DNA of 7,329 nt from a bacterium (GTDB lineage Bacteria > Electryoneota > RPQS01): NCBI GenBank assembly GCA_028711875.1, contig JAQTRJ010000101.1, forward strand, positions 1 through 7,329, given 5' to 3'. A program made the position numbers and the translations under genes. Below, piece after piece: positions 1-6,278 of the stretch; positions within the stretch are counted from its first letter, which is position 1; the number at the start of each line of letters is the position of its first letter. The notes under the pieces are model-generated. The model did not search any database, was not told the DNA's origin, and saw nothing but the letters and a program-made list of their open reading frames with translations.

Positions 1-1251
1 GCCGCTGTCATGACCGAAAAGGTCACGGCGGCCATTGAAGAGATTGCCCACAAGGCCACCCTCCCCGGCTTTCGTCCCGGACACATTCCCCGCAAGGTCA
101 TCACTCAGCGCTTCGGCAATTCCATCACCTCGGATGCCGTCACCGAAACGTTGCAGGAGGCCTATCGCGAGGCGCTCGCTCAGTCTAATCTGGACACTGT
201 CTCGCCCGGCGAAATGACGGATGTTCAATATGAACAAGGAAATCCGCTGACCTTCTTGGTGAAAATCGAGGTTGCTCCTGAGTTTGAGCTCCCCGATCTA
301 AAAGAAATTTCTGTGGAGTTGCAGCAGCCCAGCGTGGAGGACTCGGACCTGGAGGAGTCTCTGGACAGCCTGCGCGAATCTCACGCGGTTCTGACTCCCA
401 TCGAAGAGCCGGCCGCGCGCGACTGCGTTATCACCGCCGACCTGCAGGAACTCGATCAGTCGGGTCTGCCCATCGTCGGTCGCATTCGCCGCGATCTGGA
501 ACTCGATTTGTCTCGCCCCAGCCTCGGCGAAGAGTTCATCGGCAAGGTCGTTGGGCTAACCGCGGGTCAGACAGCCCAGATCGAAATTCCCGCGTCCCCA
601 TCTGGGGAAGGCGAAAAGGCGGTCACCCGTTATCAGGTCACGGTTCAGAACGTCCGGCGGAAGGAACTGCCGCCGCTGGATGACGACTTTGCCCGTGCGG
701 TCAATGCTCGCCTGGACAGTCTCGATGCCCTCCGCGAGGATCTGCGGAAATATCTCGAAGCGCGTGCCATCCACGAAGCCCGCGAGCGCATGTTCCGCAC
801 GGTCGTGGACGTGCTGCTGCGCAAGGTGGATTTCCCAGTCCCCCCGCGCATGCTCGAGGGTTACCTTGACCGCCTCGTAGAGGACGGCAATCGCAACCGG
901 AAGAAGAAGGCCGACGAGGACGAGGTCAAGCGCTTCAAGGAGGAGTACCACGCGCAGGCGGTGTGGAATTTGCGTTGGTATCTCATGCGCAAAAGGATCA
1001 TCGCCGACCGCGCGCTCGAGGTGACCGATGAGGACTACACGGCCGAGACCGAGCATCTGGCGCAGATTGACGGAAAATCCCCGGCCGAATTCCGCCGCAA
1101 ACTGACCGAAGAGCAGGCGGACCGCGTCCGCGAAGACCTGCTCGAGCGTAAAGTCCTCGCGCTGATCCATTCCGAAGTGCAGACCATTCCTCGCCCCGTG
1201 TCGCTCGCGGAGTTCGAGGGCCGCACTCCCGGACGCGTCGTAACCGCCTGA
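1..1251 (+). CDS. tig: Trigger factor, ribosome-associated chaperone (5'-partial)
   Basis: Trigger factor binds the ribosome next to the exit tunnel and shields nascent chains in the cytoplasm. The frame is open to base 1, and codons 1-9 read Ala-Ala-Val before the first Met. That Met lies in the middle of the ribosome-binding domain, so roughly 20 N-terminal residues are probably outside the window. Residues below are counted from the Met at base 10. The ribosome-binding signature LPGFRPGHIPR lies at about 18-28. A PPIase (FKBP-like) region spans about 138-217 and is degenerate: the usual GFEEQL and FPEDY-type stretches are not recognisable, although GLTAGQ and the closing KELPPLDDDFA are. 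The helical C-terminal chaperone arms run from about 218 to 400. About 413 residues are visible, so the full protein would match the family's usual 430-450. clpP and clpX follow, the classical tig-clpP-clpX order. Confidence 0.96.
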   Translation, partial: AAVMTEKVTAAIEEIAHKATLPGFRPGHIPRKVITQRFGNSITSDAVTETLQEAYREALAQSNLDTVSPGEMTDVQYEQGNPLTFLVKIEVAPEFELPDLKEISVELQQPSVEDSDLEESLDSLRESHAVLTPIEEPAARDCVITADLQELDQSGLPIVGRIRRDLELDLSRPSLGEEFIGKVVGLTAGQTAQIEIPASPSGEGEKAVTRYQVTVQNVRRKELPPLDDDFARAVNARLDSLDALREDLRKYLEARAIHEARERMFRTVVDVLLRKVDFPVPPRMLEGYLDRLVEDGNRNRKKKADEDEVKRFKEEYHAQAVWNLRWYLMRKRIIADRALEVTDEDYTAETEHLAQIDGKSPAEFRRKLTEEQADRVREDLLERKVLALIHSEVQTIPRPVSLAEFEGRTPGRVVTA

Positions 1252-1257
1252 CGTTCC

Positions 1258-1293
1258 CGCCTTGGCATAAGGGGGGATCAAGGGGGGGGTAAC
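1258..1293. repeat. G-run intergenic element (G6-ATCAA-G8)
   Basis: Directly behind tig the plus strand has six Gs (1271-1276), the spacer ATCAA, then eight Gs (1282-1289). On the minus strand this reads as C-runs separated by TTGAT and preceded by TTAC. It resembles the dispersed C-run/TTG elements that recur in intergenic regions of many bacterial genomes and often appear as spurious PPL.PPL peptides. Only one copy is in the window, so its repetitive nature is inferred from general knowledge. It is not a recognisable terminator. Confidence 0.4.
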
Positions 1294-1303
1294 ATTTCCG
1301 CCG

Positions 1304-1375
1304 AGCCGGGTTCAGCGCGACAAACATCCCGGTGCTGACTCTCCAGAGTCACCCTTTCCCGCGCGCAACCCGGCT
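1304..1375 (+). promoter_or_regulatory. Long imperfect stem-loop in the clpP upstream region
   Basis: AGCCGGGTT (1304-1312) is perfectly complementary to AACCCGGCT (1367-1375). After a 2x2 internal loop, the stem continues with GCGCG (1315-1319) against CGCGC (1360-1364), giving 14 pairs. The apical part holds a second palindrome, TGACTCT (1336-1342) against AGAGTCA (1345-1351). The structure ends 55 nt before the clpP ATG and leaves the ribosome binding site free. It has no T-run behind it, so it is not a typical intrinsic terminator. It could be a leader RNA structure, a processing site between tig and clpP, or a protein-binding palindrome. It matches neither the CIRCE nor the CtsR consensus. 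Function unknown. Confidence 0.5.
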
Positions 1376-1430
1376 GGAATCATTGACAGTTGACAAACTC
1401 GGCAATTCACATTCAGGAGATACCGCACGC

Positions 1431-2045
1431 ATGGCTCTCATTCCGATGGTCATCGAGCACACGGGTCGCGGCGAACGCGCCTACGACATCTATTCCCGTC
1501 TGCTCAAGGAACGTATCATCTTCATCGGCTCGCCCATTGACGATCACATCGCCAGTCTCGTCATCGCCCAGCTCATTTTTCTGGCCGCTGAAGATCCCGA
1601 AAAGGACATCAGTCTCTACGTCAACAGCCCCGGCGGCATCGTCACCAGCGGCTTGGCCATTTATGACACGATCCAGCACGTTCGTCCCGACGTCGCCACT
1701 ATCTGCATCGGACAGGCCGCTTCGATGGGCGCGTTTCTGCTCGCCGCTGGCGCGCCCGGCAAGCGCAGCGCCCTTCCCAATTCGCGAATTATGATCCACC
1801 AGCCCGCCGGCGGCGCGCAGGGTCAGGCCACCGACATTGATATTCAGGCCAAGGAGATCATCAAGATCCGCGCCCGGCTGAACGAGTTACTGGCAGGACA
1901 CACCGGGCAGCCGCTGGACAAGATCGAGAAGGACACCGACCGCAACTATTTCATGTCCGCGCAGGAAGCCAAAGAGTACGGCATCATTGACGAGATCATC
2001 TTCCCGCGCACGGCCAAGTCGAAAGAGGAGTCCAAAGGCTCGTGA
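1431..2045 (+). CDS. clpP: ClpP, ATP-dependent Clp protease proteolytic subunit (Ser-His-Asn triad)
   Basis: ClpP is the tetradecameric serine peptidase that degrades proteins fed in by ClpX or other Clp ATPases. The chosen ATG gives 204 aa starting [20 protein letters not shown], the usual family N-terminus, with AGGAG at 1415-1419. An in-frame extension back to 1332 would run through the upstream stem-loop and has no family similarity. The nucleophile is Ser98 in GQAASMGAF and the base is His123 in MIHQPAGG. The third triad position is 49 residues after the His, the same spacing as His122-Asp171 in mature E. coli ClpP, and here it is Asn172 ([11 protein letters not shown], codon AAC). The neighbouring Asp170-Arg171, linked to ring-ring contacts, are kept, as are the GG of the substrate strand and the handle helix. 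The stop overlaps the clpX start by 4 nt, so the two are probably translated together. The Asn may lower or condition activity. Confidence 0.97.
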   Translation: MALIPMVIEHTGRGERAYDIYSRLLKERIIFIGSPIDDHIASLVIAQLIFLAAEDPEKDISLYVNSPGGIVTSGLAIYDTIQHVRPDVATICIGQAASMGAFLLAAGAPGKRSALPNSRIMIHQPAGGAQGQATDIDIQAKEIIKIRARLNELLAGHTGQPLDKIEKDTDRNYFMSAQEAKEYGIIDEIIFPRTAKSKEESKGS

Positions 2046-3292
2046 CCGATACGGAACAACCAATCCACGAGCAGTTCTGCTCCTTCTGCGGCCGCAACGA
2101 GCGGGAGGTTAGCACGCTCATCCATCACCGCGACCACAGCGGCGTGGCCATCTGCGATCAGTGCGTCGAAAACGCGCACCAGATCGTTGCCCTCGCTCGC
2201 AGCGGACGCAAGCCGCTCCCGCTCGAAAAAATTCCCATCCCGTCCGAGATCAAGCGCCAGCTCGATGAATACGTCATCTCGCAGGAACACGCCAAGCGCG
2301 TCATCAGCGTCGCCGTTTACAATCATTACAAGCGGATGACCTCGGACAATCTCGGTGTCGAGGTCGAGCTGGAAAAATCCAACATCCTGCTCATCGGTCC
2401 CACCGGCATCGGCAAGACTCTGCTTGCCCAGACGCTCGCCCGTTTCCTGCAGGTGCCGTTCGCCATCGCCGACGCCACGACGCTGACCGAAGCCGGCTAT
2501 GTCGGTGAAGACGTCGAGAACGTGCTCGTCCGTCTCTTGCAGGCGGCCGACTACGACCTCGCCCGCGCCGAAATGGGCATCGTCTACATTGACGAACTCG
2601 ACAAGATCGCCCGCAAGGACACCAACGTCTCGATCACCCGCGATGTCTCCGGCGAAGGCGTGCAGCAGGCGCTGCTGAAAATTCTCGAAGGCACCGTCGC
2701 TTCGCTGCCGCCGCAGGGCGGACGCAAGCATCCCGAACAGAAGCTCGTGCAGATGAACACCAAGAACGTGCTCTTCATCTGCGGCGGAGCCTTCGAAGGT
2801 CTCGATAAAATCGTCGCCGCACGCGTCAACACCCGCGTTATGGGCTTCGGCGCGAAGGACGAACAGCGGAAAAATCTCGCCGAAGTGCTGCACCGCGTCA
2901 GTTTCGAAGACCTTCACAAATTCGGCCTGATTCCCGAACTCATCGGCCGTCTTCCCGTCGTCTCCGTGCTCGATCCGCTGACCGACGACGCGCTGATGCA
3001 GATTCTCACTCAGCCTAAGAACGCGCTCATCAAACAGTACGCGCGTCTGTTCGAGATGGAGGGCGTGCGGCTGACCTTCGACGACGAAGCGCTTGCCAAA
3101 ATCATCGAACTCGCCCAGCAGCGTAAAACCGGCGCGCGCGCACTGCGTTCCATCGTTGAGGAAGCGCTTACCGACATCTTGTTCGACATTCCCGGCCGCA
3201 AGGATATCGAGGAAGTTGTCGTCACCGCGGCGGTGATTGAAGGCCGCGAACCGGCGCGCCTTGTCCCCGTCCAGAAACGAAAAAGCGCGTAG
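2042..3292 (+). CDS. clpX: ClpX, ATP-dependent Clp protease unfoldase subunit
   Basis: ClpX is the hexameric AAA+ unfoldase that recognises substrates and threads them into ClpP. It has 416 aa, close to the family norm. The start is GTG in a GTGA overlap with the clpP stop, with AGGAG at 2026-2030, 11 nt upstream. The N-terminal zinc domain has Cys13/Cys16 and Cys38/Cys41; the gap between the pairs is 21 residues, about three more than in E. coli. Walker A GPTGIGKT is at 119-126, the GYVG pore loop at 152-155, Walker [10 protein letters not shown] around 180-188, and the RKH pore loop at 228-230. The ClpP-docking tripeptide is MGF (267-269) instead of the common IGF. The arginine finger is in IGRLPVV (Arg303), and sensor 2 is in KTGAR (Arg366). 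All ATPase elements are intact, so it should be functional and act with the adjacent ClpP. Confidence 0.98.
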   Translation: MTDTEQPIHEQFCSFCGRNEREVSTLIHHRDHSGVAICDQCVENAHQIVALARSGRKPLPLEKIPIPSEIKRQLDEYVISQEHAKRVISVAVYNHYKRMTSDNLGVEVELEKSNILLIGPTGIGKTLLAQTLARFLQVPFAIADATTLTEAGYVGEDVENVLVRLLQAADYDLARAEMGIVYIDELDKIARKDTNVSITRDVSGEGVQQALLKILEGTVASLPPQGGRKHPEQKLVQMNTKNVLFICGGAFEGLDKIVAARVNTRVMGFGAKDEQRKNLAEVLHRVSFEDLHKFGLIPELIGRLPVVSVLDPLTDDALMQILTQPKNALIKQYARLFEMEGVRLTFDDEALAKIIELAQQRKTGARALRSIVEEALTDILFDIPGRKDIEEVVVTAAVIEGREPARLVPVQKRKSA

Positions 3293-3334
3293 CCCATTCA
3301 GACCATCGCCGGATTCTGACTTCCTTCGGATGCA

Positions 3335-3359
3335 AAGTGACGGCGGCCTGCCGTCACTT
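3335..3359 (+). terminator. Hairpin behind clpX, possible terminator
   Basis: A 10-bp perfect stem (3335-3344 with 3350-3359, core GTGACGGC/GCCGTCAC) encloses a 5-nt loop, 42 bp after the clpX stop. It is followed by a pyrimidine-rich stretch (CTCTTCTTGG) rather than a clean T-run. It is a plausible end of the tig-clpP-clpX transcript, or another member of the palindromes that fill this gap. Confidence 0.45.
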
Positions 3360-3373
3360 CTCTTCTTGGAGAG

Positions 3374-3402
3374 GTAGTGACACAGCTTGCTGTGTCTGTT
3401 GC
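3374..3402. repeat. GTAG-palindrome repeat, copy 1
   Basis: This 29-nt unit begins GTAG and contains the perfect palindrome GACACAGCTTGCTGTGTC. It is identical over all 29 nt to the copy at 3473-3501. It is followed by a half-site (GCATCGTGTC) of the GACACGAT palindrome that stands complete behind copy 2. A spurious reading frame crosses both copies and repeats the peptide VTQLAVSVA; I do not take it as a gene. Confidence 0.75.
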
Positions 3403-3446
3403 GGTGCATCGTGTCGGGTCGGGGCCGATTTATCGCGCCCTCTTCC

Positions 3447-3469
3447 GTAGCGCCGCATTGCCATGCGCT
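3447..3469. repeat. GTAG-led palindrome with a different core
   Basis: This element also begins GTAG and is preceded by TTCC, as copy 2 is. It contains the inverted repeat CGCAT-TGCC-ATGCG (3454-3467) and, alternatively, AGCGC/GCGCT at its edges. It appears to be a further module of the same array with a different palindrome. One example only, so the assignment is tentative. Confidence 0.4.
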
Positions 3470-3472
3470 TCC

Positions 3473-3501
3473 GTAGTGACACAGCTTGCTGTGTCTGTTG
3501 C
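3473..3501. repeat. GTAG-palindrome repeat, copy 2
   Basis: Exact second copy of the 29-nt unit at 3374, starting 99 bp after it. It contains the same perfect GACACAGC/GCTGTGTC palindrome. The element is short, non-coding, intergenic and has a fixed 5' GTAG edge, which resembles REP-type or MITE-like dispersed palindromes. No transposase or RAYT-like gene is in the window. Confidence 0.75.
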
Positions 3502-3504
3502 CGT

Positions 3505-3522
3505 GACACGATTCATCGTGTC
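3505..3522. repeat. Palindrome GACACGAT-TC-ATCGTGTC
   Basis: A perfect 8-bp inverted repeat with a 2-nt centre lies 3 nt behind copy 2. It shares the outer GACAC/GTGTC arms with the GTAG repeats but has a different inner part, so it is probably a diverged relative. Confidence 0.55.
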
Positions 3523-3532
3523 TCTTAGATCA

Positions 3533-3587
3533 TCGCCGAGCAGGGACTGTGTCCACAAGCTTCGCCGAGCAGGGACTGTGTCCCTGC
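3533..3587. repeat. Tandem 22-nt direct repeat, second copy forming a hairpin
   Basis: An identical 22-nt stretch (core GAGCAGGGACTGTGTCC) occurs at 3533-3554 and 3562-3583, with a period of 29 bp. In the second copy the following bases complete an 8-bp palindrome, GCAGGGAC (3569-3576) against GTCCCTGC (3580-3587). In the first copy the right arm is broken (CCACAAGC follows), leaving only GGAC/GTCC. The array ends 34 bp before the next gene start. Confidence 0.65.
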
Positions 3588-3621
3588 CGGAATCTCGCCG
3601 ACCTCGTTTCGCCTTCGCCTC

Positions 3622-5511
3622 ATGCGACTCCGCTGCTTCATTGTCTTGATCTGCGGCGCGGCGCTCGCGCTCGCTTTGCAAGCCGTTGCCGCTCCGCTGG
3701 AATCTCCGTCTGCGCGCGCCGTGACGGACAGCGCCGACGTGCGTCTCGACAAGGGCGTCGAGTTCCTCCGTTCCACGGAATATCTTTCCTTCTTTCGCGC
3801 GCTCACCCCGCACGCGATCCTCGCCGCTGAATCCCGATGGAAAACCGATTGGCAAACGCCTGAAAGCGGAACCGACCGCATCCGTCAGGATGGCCGCTGG
3901 TATGTCGGTGCGGAGCGCGCGGTGCGCCGCGAAACCGCCCTCTGGATCGCCGCCTCCGGCGAACACTTCGACGATCGCCCGTATCGTGCTCCGTCCGGTT
4001 CCTCGTCCCTGTATGATCTCGCGCCGCGTTCGCCGGAGCTGCAGCAATCGCCCTTGCTGTCCCTGTCGCAAGCGACCACCGCGGTTCGCATTCTGCGCTC
4101 GGCGGCCGGAGTCACGGCGCGCCCGTGGCTGCCGCTCACGCTCAGTGTGGGCGCCGGACCGATGGAGGATCGTCGAATCGGTTCCGTCCGCTCGGGCATC
4201 GGCCTGTGGAGCGACGCCCGCGTCGAACGCTGGGAGCTTTCCGGCTTCGATCAATCGTTCGCTCTTGACTATAATCGCGAAACTCCGCGCGATCACCGCA
4301 ATGAGGACGTCGCCGGACGCTACTCGATTTTCCGTGAGTTTTTTCAAGGGAATTCCAATCGCACCGAGCTCGCCGCCGATTGGATCGGCCGCGACGTCTA
4401 TCTGTCTCCCCTCGGCAACACCGCCCGTCGTGTCGAGCGCCACTATACGATTCGCGACGCGTTCGCCTTCGGTGTCACTCGCGGTGTGCGCGCGGAAATG
4501 AGCGGCGAAATCCTGAGCGAGAAAACCGAGCAATCGCAGTCCAATGCCGCTTCGGCGTCCCTCGAGGAAAATCAAGCCGGCTTCCAAACGGCGTTCGATC
4601 TTGAGCGCGGCCGCGCCATCGGCCGGATCGAGATGGGAATCCGTGGCGTGTCGCAAACGATTCGCGGCGAAATCTTGCAGGGACGAAAGACTCACCTGAA
4701 CACTCGGGTTCGTCTCCCCGCCCCGTGGCGTTCGCAGGCTGCGCTCCGGCTTGGCGTTGAAAAATATGCGCTCGATACGCGCAGCGAAAGCAACGACGAC
4801 GACCGCGACGAACTCCGATACGTCGCCGAAATCGGCTGGGCAAAGACGCTGCTGCCCGCGCTGCGCGCCGAATGGCACGGCGCGGCGCACCTCGATCATC
4901 TGGTCTACCTGTTCAGCCGGAACAGCGCCAACAATCGCTGGTCGCGCTACTTTCAGCTTGGCACCGCGCTGCGCCATCGCCCGTCGCGCGATGTCCAGCA
5001 CGTCTTCCGCGCCGTCGTATCCGCTACCTATTACGACTACGATTTCGAAACCGATCCGCGCACCACGCGCTCGACGGTCTATCGCCGTCTCGTGTTCAGC
5101 GACAGCGCGGCGGTTGCGCTCTCCGATTGCTGGTCGCTCGCCGGCCGTTTCGGTTGGCAGGAAGAGGAGTTCGGCCGTCTCTATTGGGATAGTTTCGAGG
5201 AAGAGCGCAGCGATCGGATTTGCTCGCTGAACGGCGCGCTCGAAATCGCGCTCCGTGTCCGCACTTTCTGGCGGGCCGCCGCCGGCGCGCTCTGGGATTC
5301 GCGGCTCGGCAAGCGCTTTCCCGAATCGTCCGACGGTGACGTGACGATCTTTCAGGACTTGCAGTCATACGGCCCGACGCTGAGGGTGGAATACGGACGC
5401 GTCGGACACGTTACGTTCTCGCTGATCAGCCGTGCGCTCCGGCAGCTTCAGCTCGATCGCGAAGACCGCTGGATCATCACCGGCGAAGCGAGCGGAGGAT
5501 TCTCATGGTGA
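3622..5511 (+). CDS. Exported outer-membrane beta-barrel-like protein, family unknown
   Basis: I do not recognise a named family. The 629-aa product begins with a Sec signal peptide: Arg at 2 and 4, a hydrophobic stretch about 6-19, and probable cleavage at AVA|AP after residue 23. The -1 residue before Cys11 is Ile, which argues against a lipobox. The mature part has no long hydrophobic helix. It consists of alternating polar/aromatic segments typical of beta strands separated by charged turns rich in Asp, Arg and Ser. The protein ends in Gly-Phe-Ser-Trp; a terminal aromatic residue is the usual recognition signal of beta-barrels inserted by BamA. Function cannot be stated; a porin-like or surface barrel is possible. 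No Shine-Dalgarno sequence precedes the ATG, but the signal peptide fits this start. The 3' end overlaps rsmE by 7 nt and contains its ribosome binding site. A 523-aa antisense frame overlaps most of it and is considered a shadow. Confidence 0.75.
   Translation: MRLRCFIVLICGAALALALQAVAAPLESPSARAVTDSADVRLDKGVEFLRSTEYLSFFRALTPHAILAAESRWKTDWQTPESGTDRIRQDGRWYVGAERAVRRETALWIAASGEHFDDRPYRAPSGSSSLYDLAPRSPELQQSPLLSLSQATTAVRILRSAAGVTARPWLPLTLSVGAGPMEDRRIGSVRSGIGLWSDARVERWELSGFDQSFALDYNRETPRDHRNEDVAGRYSIFREFFQGNSNRTELAADWIGRDVYLSPLGNTARRVERHYTIRDAFAFGVTRGVRAEMSGEILSEKTEQSQSNAASASLEENQAGFQTAFDLERGRAIGRIEMGIRGVSQTIRGEILQGRKTHLNTRVRLPAPWRSQAALRLGVEKYALDTRSESNDDDRDELRYVAEIGWAKTLLPALRAEWHGAAHLDHLVYLFSRNSANNRWSRYFQLGTALRHRPSRDVQHVFRAVVSATYYDYDFETDPRTTRSTVYRRLVFSDSAAVALSDCWSLAGRFGWQEEEFGRLYWDSFEEERSDRICSLNGALEIALRVRTFWRAAAGALWDSRLGKRFPESSDGDVTIFQDLQSYGPTLRVEYGRVGHVTFSLISRALRQLQLDREDRWIITGEASGGFSW
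5494..5498 (+). promoter_or_regulatory. Ribosome binding site of rsmE inside the upstream gene
   Basis: GGAGG lies 6 nt before the ATG at 5505, within the last codons of the beta-barrel gene. It decides the rsmE start and implies translational coupling, because ribosomes finishing the upstream gene stop at 5509-5511, just past this start. Confidence 0.8.
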
Positions 5512-6251
5512 AAACCGACCGCGGCGAGTTCGCGCTGATCGCTCCCGGTGCGGTGCGGAGCGGCGCGATCGAACTCCCGCCCGATGAGGCGCATCATGCG
5601 TTCCGCGTGCGCCGCGTAGCCGCGGGCGACGAACTCTGGGTTACCGACGGCGCGGGCCGCGTCTTTCGCTGCCGCGTTGAATCGTTCTCCAGACTGCGCG
5701 TCATGGACGAGTACCCGGAGCTCGGCGAACCGAAATATCCGGTCGTGCTTGGGATGGCGATTCTCAAGGGCGACGCGAATCGCGACGTGGTGGATGTCGC
5801 CGTGCAGCTCGGCGTCACGCGCATTCTTTTTTTTCCCGCCGAGCGCAGCGAAGGCCGATTCGCGCCCGAGAAGCTGGAGCGTCTCGCGCGCGCCGCGGTC
5901 TCCGCCGTTAAGCAGACCGGCCGCGCGCGTCTGCCCGAAATCGCGCTGAAAAAAAATCTGGCTGAGCTTTTCGAGAACTTGCCCGAGCGCGGCCTGCGAC
6001 TGCTTGCTCATCCCTGCGAGCGCGACGCGAACCCGTGCGGCGCATTCATTTCGTGCGAGTCCGCGCTGTTGGTCGGTCCCGAGGGCGGATTCTCGGCATC
6101 GGAAATCGAGCAGGCTCAACGGGCGAACTTCCGGTTCCTGACTCTGGGCCGCCGCCGCCTGCGTTCGCCGCTCGCCGTGGCCGCCGGTCTGACTTGGATT
6201 CTTTCCGGTCAGGGCGAGTGCGGCGGCGCGAGTGAGACGAGCGAAGAGTAG
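5505..6251 (+). CDS. rsmE: 16S rRNA (uracil1498-N3)-methyltransferase RsmE
   Basis: RsmE is a SPOUT-class enzyme that uses S-adenosylmethionine to methylate N3 of U1498 in 16S rRNA of the assembled small subunit. It has 248 aa, the usual length. An N-terminal PUA-like part holds HHAFRVRRVAAGDELWVTDG (30-49). The knotted methyltransferase domain shows LKGDANRDVVDVAVQLGV (88-104), the RSEGRF element, AVKQTGRARLPEI (134-146) and the SAM-binding loop LLVGPEGGFS (188-197). The C-terminal motif, normally LG.R.LRTETA, reads LGRRRLRSPLA (214-224), so the conserved Thr-Glu-Thr is replaced by Ser-Pro-Leu. The coding sequence also contains T8 (5827-5834) and A8 (5949-5956) runs. Start supported by GGAGG at 5494-5498. 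It overlaps the beta-barrel gene and is followed by an intrinsic terminator. Confidence 0.93.
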   Translation: MVKTDRGEFALIAPGAVRSGAIELPPDEAHHAFRVRRVAAGDELWVTDGAGRVFRCRVESFSRLRVMDEYPELGEPKYPVVLGMAILKGDANRDVVDVAVQLGVTRILFFPAERSEGRFAPEKLERLARAAVSAVKQTGRARLPEIALKKNLAELFENLPERGLRLLAHPCERDANPCGAFISCESALLVGPEGGFSASEIEQAQRANFRFLTLGRRRLRSPLAVAAGLTWILSGQGECGGASETSEE

Positions 6252-6278
6252 TTGCTCAGAGAAAACGTCGAACGGTAG

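Noticed and set aside
1336..1351. CIRCE- or CtsR-like heat-shock operator in front of clpP
   Set aside because: The palindrome TGACTCT-CC-AGAGTCA matches neither the CIRCE arms with a 9-nt spacer nor the CtsR direct heptamers.
1383..1395. Two TTGACA hexamers (1383-1388, 1390-1395) as a clpP promoter
   Set aside because: No convincing -10 hexamer lies 16-18 nt downstream; predicted start sites would fall at the ribosome binding site. It remains possible but unsupported.
1332..1430. Upstream in-frame extension of clpP
   Set aside because: The 33 extra residues have no resemblance to ClpP N-termini. ATG 1431 has AGGAG upstream and gives the standard family start.
1946..3409. Long antisense frame (487 codons) opposite clpX
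   Set aside because: clpX is unmistakable on the plus strand. GC-rich codon use leaves the opposite frame open, and the antisense product shows no family features.
3374..3587. CRISPR-like array
   Set aside because: Only two identical 29-nt units, starting 99 bp apart, with palindromic modules between them; no regular repeat-spacer pattern and no cas gene.
3377..3649. 90-codon plus-strand frame repeating VTQLAVSVA
   Set aside because: The peptide repeat simply translates the 29-nt palindromic repeats. The frame has no ribosome binding site and runs into the next gene's start.
3430..5001. Long antisense frame (523 codons) opposite the beta-barrel gene
   Set aside because: The sense frame has a signal peptide, strand-like pattern, aromatic C-terminus and a coupled downstream gene. 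The antisense product is Arg-rich, of low complexity, and starts inside a gene.
5827..5956. Programmed frameshifting in rsmE at the T8 and A8 runs
   Set aside because: The zero frame is continuous and gives a complete RsmE; no alternative product of interest was seen. The runs may only be error-prone.
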